From AC-69 sp036519575 (GTDB lineage: Bacteria; Actinomycetota; UBA4738; HRBIN12): a stretch of 8,379 nucleotides of DNA. Position numbers and translations under genes: made by a program. Below the pieces are notes generated by a model. That model saw only the letters and a program-made list of their open reading frames with translations. It did not search any database and was not told the DNA's origin. Below are positions 4,720 through 8,379 of the stretch, piece by piece. The DNA is taken from assembly GCA_036519575.1 (NCBI GenBank), contig DATDKZ010000020.1:1-8379 (forward strand). The letters run 5' to 3'. Numbering within the stretch: position 1 is the first letter of the stretch; every line of letters begins with the position of its first letter.

Positions 4720-6135
4720 ATGGAAGAGCGCTTCGACCTGGTCGTGATCGGTGCAGGGCCGGCCGGCGAGAAGGGAGCCGCGCAGGCCGCCTACTTCGGG
4801 AAACGCGTCGCCTTGGTGGAGCGTTCACCGGTGCCCGGCGGGACGCCCGCTTCGACGGGCGGGATGCCGACCAAGACGATCCGGGAGGCGGCGCTCTACC
4901 TGACCGGGTTCCGACGCCGCGAGGTCTACGGGATCGGGCTTGACCTTCCGCCGGAGATCTTCCTCGACCGCATCCGAGGACGCGCCGACGAGGTCATCCG
5001 GGTCACGATCGACACGGTGCGGGAGAACCTCGATCGGCACGGGATCGAGCTCATCCGCGGAGAAGCGCGCCTGGGAACCGACCGATCTGTTCTCGTCCGG
5101 AGCGAGAGTGAGCGGGTCCTGGGGGGCGAGGTGGTGTTGATCGCCACCGGATCGCGGCCCTTCCGCCCGGCGACGGTACCGTTCGACGACTCCGACGTGG
5201 AGGACTCCGAGTCGATCCTGGAGCTCGACCGGGTGCCTCAGCGTCTCGTCGTCGTGGGTGGAGGACCGGTCGGCTGCGAGTACGCATCGATCTACGCCGC
5301 CCTCGGCGTCGAGGTGGCGCTTGTCGATGCGGGCGAGCGGCTCCTCCCGTTCATGGATGCCGAGATCTCCGACCTGCTGGCGAAGGCGTTCGCGGCGATG
5401 GGGATCCGCCTCGTGCTCGGCCGTGGGGTCGCGACGATTAGGCGACAGGAGGGGGAGCTCACCGTGACCTTGGCCGACGGCCAGATCGTGCGGCCGGAGA
5501 AGGTCCTGTTCGCAGCGGGCCGAGCGGGCAATACGGAAGGGCTCGGGCTGGCCGACGCTGGGATCGAGGTGGACGAGCGAGGCCGGATCATCGTGGACGA
5601 CAAGTACCGGACGAGCGCCGAGGGGATCTATGCGGCAGGAGACGTTATAGGGCCACCCGCGCTCGCCTCGGTGTCGATGGAGCAGGGCCGGGTCGCGATC
5701 TGTCACGCATTCCGCATCCCCTTCAAGGACACCGTCGATCCGCTCCCACCGTTCGGTGTCTACTCGATCCCCGAAGTCGGGATGGTTGGGATGACCGAAG
5801 AGGCGGCCGCCGTCGCCGGGATCGAGTACGAGGTGGGGCGGGGATGGTTCGCGCAGAACGCAAGGGCACGGATCGCCGGAACGACGGACGGCCTCGTGAA
5901 GCTCGTGTTCCGTCGGCAGGACCGGAAGCTGCTCGGTGTGCACGTGATGGGGGATGTCGCCTCCGAACTGATCCACATCGGCCAGGCCGTCATGCACGCC
6001 GGCGGCACGATCGATCGGTTCATCCAGACGACGTTCAACGTGCCGACCTACTCCGAGGCGTTCAAGTACGCGGCATATGACGGTCTCCAGCGTCTCGGAG
6101 GCCAGCCACGAGCGCCCGACGCGCCCAGCTCCTGA
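4720..6135 (+). CDS. Soluble pyridine nucleotide transhydrogenase-like flavoprotein (SthA-like)
   Basis: The 471-residue FAD/NAD(P)-binding protein has the pyridine nucleotide-disulfide oxidoreductase fold. SthA-type enzymes move hydride between NADH and NADPH pools. Seen: FAD dinucleotide motif GAGPAG (11-16), ATGSRP (142-147), NAD(P) motif GGGPVGCEYAS (180-190) with D203 ending the second strand, GRAGNT (267-272), the FAD-binding YAAGDVIGPPALASVSMEQGR (304-324), and the dimerisation domain ending TTFNVPTYSEA (437-447). Several blocks match E. coli SthA closely as remembered. The active-site segment is GGTPASTGGMPTK (40-52): both cysteines of the CxxxxC motif are replaced (P43, G48). The catalytic His of the dihydrolipoamide dehydrogenase C-terminal motif is also absent, so disulfide chemistry is excluded. 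The ATG at 4720 follows GAGGGA at five bases. A GTG at 4696 would add eight residues and has no ribosome binding site. It probably acts in the cytoplasm beside the cNMP sensor. Confidence 0.85.
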   Translation: MEERFDLVVIGAGPAGEKGAAQAAYFGKRVALVERSPVPGGTPASTGGMPTKTIREAALYLTGFRRREVYGIGLDLPPEIFLDRIRGRADEVIRVTIDTVRENLDRHGIELIRGEARLGTDRSVLVRSESERVLGGEVVLIATGSRPFRPATVPFDDSDVEDSESILELDRVPQRLVVVGGGPVGCEYASIYAALGVEVALVDAGERLLPFMDAEISDLLAKAFAAMGIRLVLGRGVATIRRQEGELTVTLADGQIVRPEKVLFAAGRAGNTEGLGLADAGIEVDERGRIIVDDKYRTSAEGIYAAGDVIGPPALASVSMEQGRVAICHAFRIPFKDTVDPLPPFGVYSIPEVGMVGMTEEAAAVAGIEYEVGRGWFAQNARARIAGTTDGLVKLVFRRQDRKLLGVHVMGDVASELIHIGQAVMHAGGTIDRFIQTTFNVPTYSEAFKYAAYDGLQRLGGQPRAPDAPSS

Positions 6136-6151
6136 AGCGTCTGAGGGTAAA

Positions 6152-6165
6152 CGGTCACCAGACCG
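6152..6165. terminator. Weak hairpin between convergent genes
   Basis: CGGTC, loop ACCA, GACCG forms a 5-bp stem in the 33-bp gap between the convergent transhydrogenase-like and cupredoxin genes. Its position suits a bidirectional terminator, but the stem is short and there is no T-tract on either strand. Confidence 0.25.
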
Positions 6166-6168
6166 CCG

Positions 6169-6600
6169 CTAGGACACGGTCAACCCGGTCCGCATGCCCT
6201 CCTGGTAATGGGCCTCGTTCTCTGACTCGTCAAAGATGTTGCAGATCAGGACGTACGAGCCCGCCGTGAGATCGACCGTCAGCGTCGGTGTGTCCCCTAC
6301 GGGGATCTCCTCGACTTCGTCCACGACCTCGATCCCCGCACCCGTCTCGTCGACGGCACCGTCCTCGTCCGTCGGCAACGCGGTGGGGTCGAGGTCCGTG
6401 CGGATCACGACGAACTCGTGGGTGTCGTCAGGGCCCTTGTTCTCGATGTTGAAGGTCACGGACCCTTCCGAGACGCTCGCGGGGTCCGTCCCGACCGCGA
6501 ACTCCTGAAGCGTGACCGAGACATCCTCGCCCCCGCCGCCGCACCCCGCGGCCACGAGGCCGAGCCCCATGACCGAGGCCTTGATCAGACGACGTACCAT
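6169..6600 (-). CDS. Cupredoxin-like (type 1 copper) lipoprotein
   Basis: The 143-residue exported lipoprotein has a basic N-terminus (MVRRLIK), a short hydrophobic segment and a lipobox-like VAAGC with Cys20 as lipid anchor, followed by a GGGGED spacer. The body carries a full set of candidate type 1 copper ligands: H61 in THEFVVI, C120 in YVLICNI, H131 and M136 in HYQEGM, then a closing TGLTV strand. The Cys-to-His loop is ten residues (FDESENEA included), longer than in plastocyanin, and a Glu/Asp-rich insertion fills about residues 78-103. Likely role: electron carrier or copper-binding protein on the outer face of the membrane. ATG at 6600 is chosen because GGGAGGGGGG lies just upstream and the signal peptide begins there; the open frame continues 84 codons further, overlapping the neighbouring gene, without coding character. 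It sits 76 bp downstream of the RTX/DUF11 gene on the same strand. Copper binding is inferred from ligand pattern. Confidence 0.82.
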   Translation of the reverse strand: MVRRLIKASVMGLGLVAAGCGGGGEDVSVTLQEFAVGTDPASVSEGSVTFNIENKGPDDTHEFVVIRTDLDPTALPTDEDGAVDETGAGIEVVDEVEEIPVGDTPTLTVDLTAGSYVLICNIFDESENEAHYQEGMRTGLTVS

Positions 6601-6629
6601 TGCGCCCCCCTCCCGACGTGCAGAGGAGG

Positions 6630-6635
6630 ATAGTA
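6630..6635 (-). promoter_or_regulatory. Putative -10 element of the cupredoxin lipoprotein gene
   Basis: TACTAT on the minus strand predicts a start near 6623 and a leader of about 23 nt that contains the GGGAGGGGGG ribosome binding site. It is an A/T island in an otherwise GC-rich 76-bp gap. No clear -35 is seen 16-18 bp upstream, so the gene could instead be read through from the upstream RTX/DUF11 gene. Confidence 0.35.
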
Positions 6636-6676
6636 CTCCACCCCTGGGAACGGCGTTTCGGCGGAACAAGCCCGGG

Positions 6677-7915
6677 TTACGGGCACCCCTCGGTGATGTC
6701 CCCCGCGTCGGTCTGACACGTGTCCTGGCCGAGACCGCCGACGATCGAGTCGCCGGGCGCCCCGTCCCGTGCGTCGAGGACGTCTTTGGCATTTCCCCCT
6801 CGCAGCGCGTCGATGCCAGGACCGCCGGTGACCTGGTCCTTGCCGTTGCCACCCATGATCGAGTCGTTGCCCTCGTTGCCGTTCAGCACGTCCTTGCCAT
6901 TCTGGCCGAAGATCACGTCGTTCCCGCCGCGGCCGTTGATCGTGTCGCGTCCATTGCCTCCACAGATGATGTCGTCTGCGGCCGTCCCGTTCAGGGTGTC
7001 GGACTGGTTGGTCCCGGTGATCGCGCCAGCCCGGGCACAAAGGTCGGCCGCGAGCCCCACCACTGTGGTCGTGCTCGCCGTGTTGTTCGCGGAATTCGGA
7101 TCCGTCGTCGAGGAGGACACGGTTGCGGTATTCCCGATCACGGTTCCGCTCGGCGTTCCCGAGTTGACCTTCACGACGAGCGTGAACGACGCGGAGCTCA
7201 GTGACGCCAGCGTGGCGATCGTGCAGGTCTGGGTCCCCGTTCCCCCGACGGCAAGCGGCGAACAGCTCCACCCCGCCGCAGGCGTGACCGAGACGAACGT
7301 CGTGTTGGCCGGGATCACGTCGCTCAGGATGACCGACGTCGCGGTCTGCGGCCCATCGTTTCGAAGGGTCAGGCTGTACGTGATGTTCCCTCCCACCGCC
7401 ACCGGGTCCGGGGAATCGGATTTCAGGACGAGGAGGTTCGCTCCCGCGCTCACCGTCGTCGTGGCGCTTGCCGAGTTGTTGGCGGTGACCGCGTCATCCG
7501 TCGAGGCCACGCTCGCCGTGTTGGTGACGATCGTGCCGTTGGGCGTGGCGGCGGTAACGTTCAGCACCAAGGTGATCGTGCTCGTTCCGACGGGGACCGA
7601 GGGATTGGAGCAAGACTGCGTGCCCGTCCCGCCCACGAGTAGTGGCGGACACGTCCATCCCGCCCCAGGCGTCACCGAGACGAACGTGGTGCCAGCCGGC
7701 GTAGTGTCCGAGAAGGAGACGTTCGAGGCAGCATTCGGCCCGGCGTTGGTGACGCTGATCGTGTAGGTGATGTTGGAGCCGGCGACCACGGGATCGGGCG
7801 AGTCGACCTTCGAGACCGAGAGATCGGCCGTCGCTGCCCCCGCCGGCACCGCGAGTGGCAGCAGCACACCTATGAGGGTGAACGCGAAGATGATCCAACG
7901 GAAAGTCGCCTTCAC
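6677..7915 (-). CDS. Secreted protein with two DUF11 domains and RTX-type calcium-binding repeats
   Basis: The 412-residue protein is exported and probably structural or adhesive. Residues 1-27 are a signal peptide (basic start MKATFR, hydrophobic core, VPAGA before the likely cleavage site). Two DUF11 Ig-like domains follow, about 30-156 and 160-287. Each begins with a SDSPDPV or VDSPDPV-type block and contains ITY, NAGPNAAS/NDGPQTAT, a TTFVSVTP-AGW strand and a Cys pair spaced by 12 residues (C89/C102, C218/C231), a probable disulfide. Residues 299-400 hold about ten glycine/aspartate nonapeptides of the GGxGxDxhx type (for example GGNGRDTIN, GQNGKDVLN), the RTX calcium-binding beta roll. 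There is no LPXTG motif, C-terminal membrane helix or catalytic domain. The start is GTG at 7915, with AGAGGG about ten bases upstream. The lipoprotein gene follows 76 bp downstream. Actual function is unknown. Confidence 0.88.
   Translation of the reverse strand: MKATFRWIIFAFTLIGVLLPLAVPAGAATADLSVSKVDSPDPVVAGSNITYTISVTNAGPNAASNVSFSDTTPAGTTFVSVTPGAGWTCPPLLVGGTGTQSCSNPSVPVGTSTITLVLNVTAATPNGTIVTNTASVASTDDAVTANNSASATTTVSAGANLLVLKSDSPDPVAVGGNITYSLTLRNDGPQTATSVILSDVIPANTTFVSVTPAAGWSCSPLAVGGTGTQTCTIATLASLSSASFTLVVKVNSGTPSGTVIGNTATVSSSTTDPNSANNTASTTTVVGLAADLCARAGAITGTNQSDTLNGTAADDIICGGNGRDTINGRGGNDVIFGQNGKDVLNGNEGNDSIMGGNGKDQVTGGPGIDALRGGNAKDVLDARDGAPGDSIVGGLGQDTCQTDAGDITEGCP
6716..7021 (-). repeat. 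RTX nonapeptide repeat region (coding)
   Basis: About ten tandem 27-bp units encode GGxGxDxhx nonapeptides (residues 299-400 of the RTX/DUF11 protein). The DNA units are degenerate, so the repeat is clearest at the protein level. One unit is interrupted by ARDGAPGDSIV near residue 382. Confidence 0.75.
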
Positions 7916-8058
7916 GGTCCTACCGCCCTCTCACCCGTAGTGTCCGACCCCTACCAGTTACACCTTGTCCACGCGGGCCACATCCTGCAATCGCCGTAGC
8001 CGGACGGGGTCGAGCCGTTCGTGATTGGATTGGAAGCTCGCGAGTGGAAGGGATCGCC
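7916..8058. other. Divergent intergenic region between RTX/DUF11 gene and ftsH
   Basis: These 143 bp must hold the promoters of both divergent genes. I could not assign them with confidence. For ftsH, TTGTCC followed at 15 bp by TGCAAT is the best but poor candidate. GGAAGG (8045-8050) is the ftsH ribosome binding site. No RNA gene or strong inverted repeat was seen. Confidence 0.4.
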
Positions 8059-8379
8059 ATGCCACGAGGGATCGTCCATCTCACTGCCCCCGCGAAACCG
8101 CCCGACTCGCGCGCTGCCCAGAAGCAGAAGGGCCCCGCTCCTCCGCCACCGCCGGCGTGGCGGCACTGGCTGCTGTACCTCGGGATCGCCGCCACGATCC
8201 TGCTGTTCTTCCTGCCGATCGGTGGGACGAGCTCCACCGAGCTGAGCTACACGCAGTTCGTGAACGACGTGACGGCAGACAAGGTCAAGACCGCCACGAT
8301 CGACTCGAACGGGGGGGTCTCGGGGACGCTCACCGACGGGACGGCCTATACGACACAGATCCCCGTGGCCCTCCAGGAT
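8059..8379 (+). CDS. ftsH: ATP-dependent zinc metalloprotease FtsH, N-terminal part (truncated by window end)
   Basis: Only the first 107 codons are present; the frame is open to the last base. FtsH is a membrane-anchored AAA+ protease that degrades misfolded and regulatory membrane and cytosolic proteins. Seen: a cytoplasmic N-terminal tail rich in Lys, Ala and Pro (with a run of prolines at 28-32), one transmembrane helix WLLYLGIAATILLFFLPIG (about 37-55), and the start of the FtsH extracellular domain, ELSYTQFVNDVTADKVKTATI (first part at 61-80) continuing GTLTDGTAYTTQIPVAL. The LSYTQF...V..DKVKTATI pattern is characteristic of FtsH. The AAA+ and HEXXH zinc-protease domains lie outside the window. 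The ATG at 8059 follows GGAAGG at eight bases. A run of seven G at 8311-8317 falls in frame (Asn-Gly-Gly-Val). The name rests on the N-terminal domain only. Confidence 0.85.
   Translation, partial: MPRGIVHLTAPAKPPDSRAAQKQKGPAPPPPPAWRHWLLYLGIAATILLFFLPIGGTSSTELSYTQFVNDVTADKVKTATIDSNGGVSGTLTDGTAYTTQIPVALQD

Noticed and set aside
4825..5997. Long open frame (390 codons) antisense to the transhydrogenase-like gene
   Set aside because: Shadow frame rich in Asp, His, Arg and Pro; the plus-strand gene has all dinucleotide-binding motifs in order.
6601..6852. 84-codon N-terminal extension of the cupredoxin lipoprotein frame
   Set aside because: It overlaps the RTX gene end, lacks a sensible start context, and would bury the signal peptide. 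The strong GGGAGGGGGG site and lipobox support the start at 6600.
6716..7021. CRISPR-like or satellite tandem repeat
   Set aside because: The 27-bp periodicity is explained by RTX nonapeptides; units are degenerate, in frame and without spacers.
6720..7766. Long open frame (348 codons) on the plus strand
   Set aside because: It is antisense to the RTX/DUF11 gene, whose signal peptide, domain repeats and disulfide pairs are unmistakable. Its Pro/Val/Ser-rich translation is the complement of that coding sequence and has no domain.
1..8379. Mobile element, prophage or defence island
   Set aside because: No transposase, integrase, restriction or toxin-antitoxin genes, no terminal inverted repeats or tRNA, and composition looks even across the window.

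Overview
The window is GC-rich DNA with a strong G/C preference at third codon positions. It carries nine complete protein genes and the 5' end of a tenth. A predicted F420-dependent luciferase-like oxidoreductase, GTG starts, putative leaderless promoters with TAnnnT -10 boxes and the style of the FtsH N-terminus suggest an actinobacterium (Actinomycetota), probably an environmental lineage. This is an inference: there is no rRNA or other phylogenetic marker. No tRNA, rRNA, CRISPR array, insertion sequence, integrase or phage gene was seen, and nothing looks like a mobile island.

Left part (1-3536): an F420-type LLM oxidoreductase (+) ends 12 bp from a convergent gene. That gene (-) and the next (+) are a divergent pair of full-length HTH_42 / AlkZ-like winged-helix proteins. 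Both keep the Q-x-Q motif of the bulky-adduct DNA glycosylases. Their start codons lie 25 bp apart, and two overlapping -10-like hexamers sit between them at the right distance for leaderless or nearly leaderless transcripts in both directions. The second protein runs 110 bp into the 3' end of an opposing MmcQ/YjbR gene.

Middle (3537-6135, all +): a 155-bp intergenic region holds a direct repeat, an inverted repeat and a possible promoter. It is followed by a small zinc-ribbon plus HTH protein of unknown function, a stand-alone cyclic-nucleotide-binding protein, and a flavoprotein. The flavoprotein is closest in motifs to soluble transhydrogenase (SthA) and has lost both redox-active cysteines of the dihydrolipoamide dehydrogenase family. 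The last two genes are 46 bp apart and may be cotranscribed, which would put a putative second-messenger sensor beside a pyridine-nucleotide enzyme.

Right part (6136-8379): on the minus strand a secreted protein with two DUF11 domains and an RTX-type calcium-binding tail lies upstream of a lipoprotein with a complete set of type 1 copper ligands. Both are predicted to be exported. Divergent from them, ftsH starts at 8059 and runs off the window.

No single clear new system is visible. The best candidates for a second look are the AlkZ-like divergon with its overlapping promoters, the cysteine-less transhydrogenase next to a cNMP sensor, the acidic cupredoxin lipoprotein, and the unrecognised zinc-ribbon/HTH protein.
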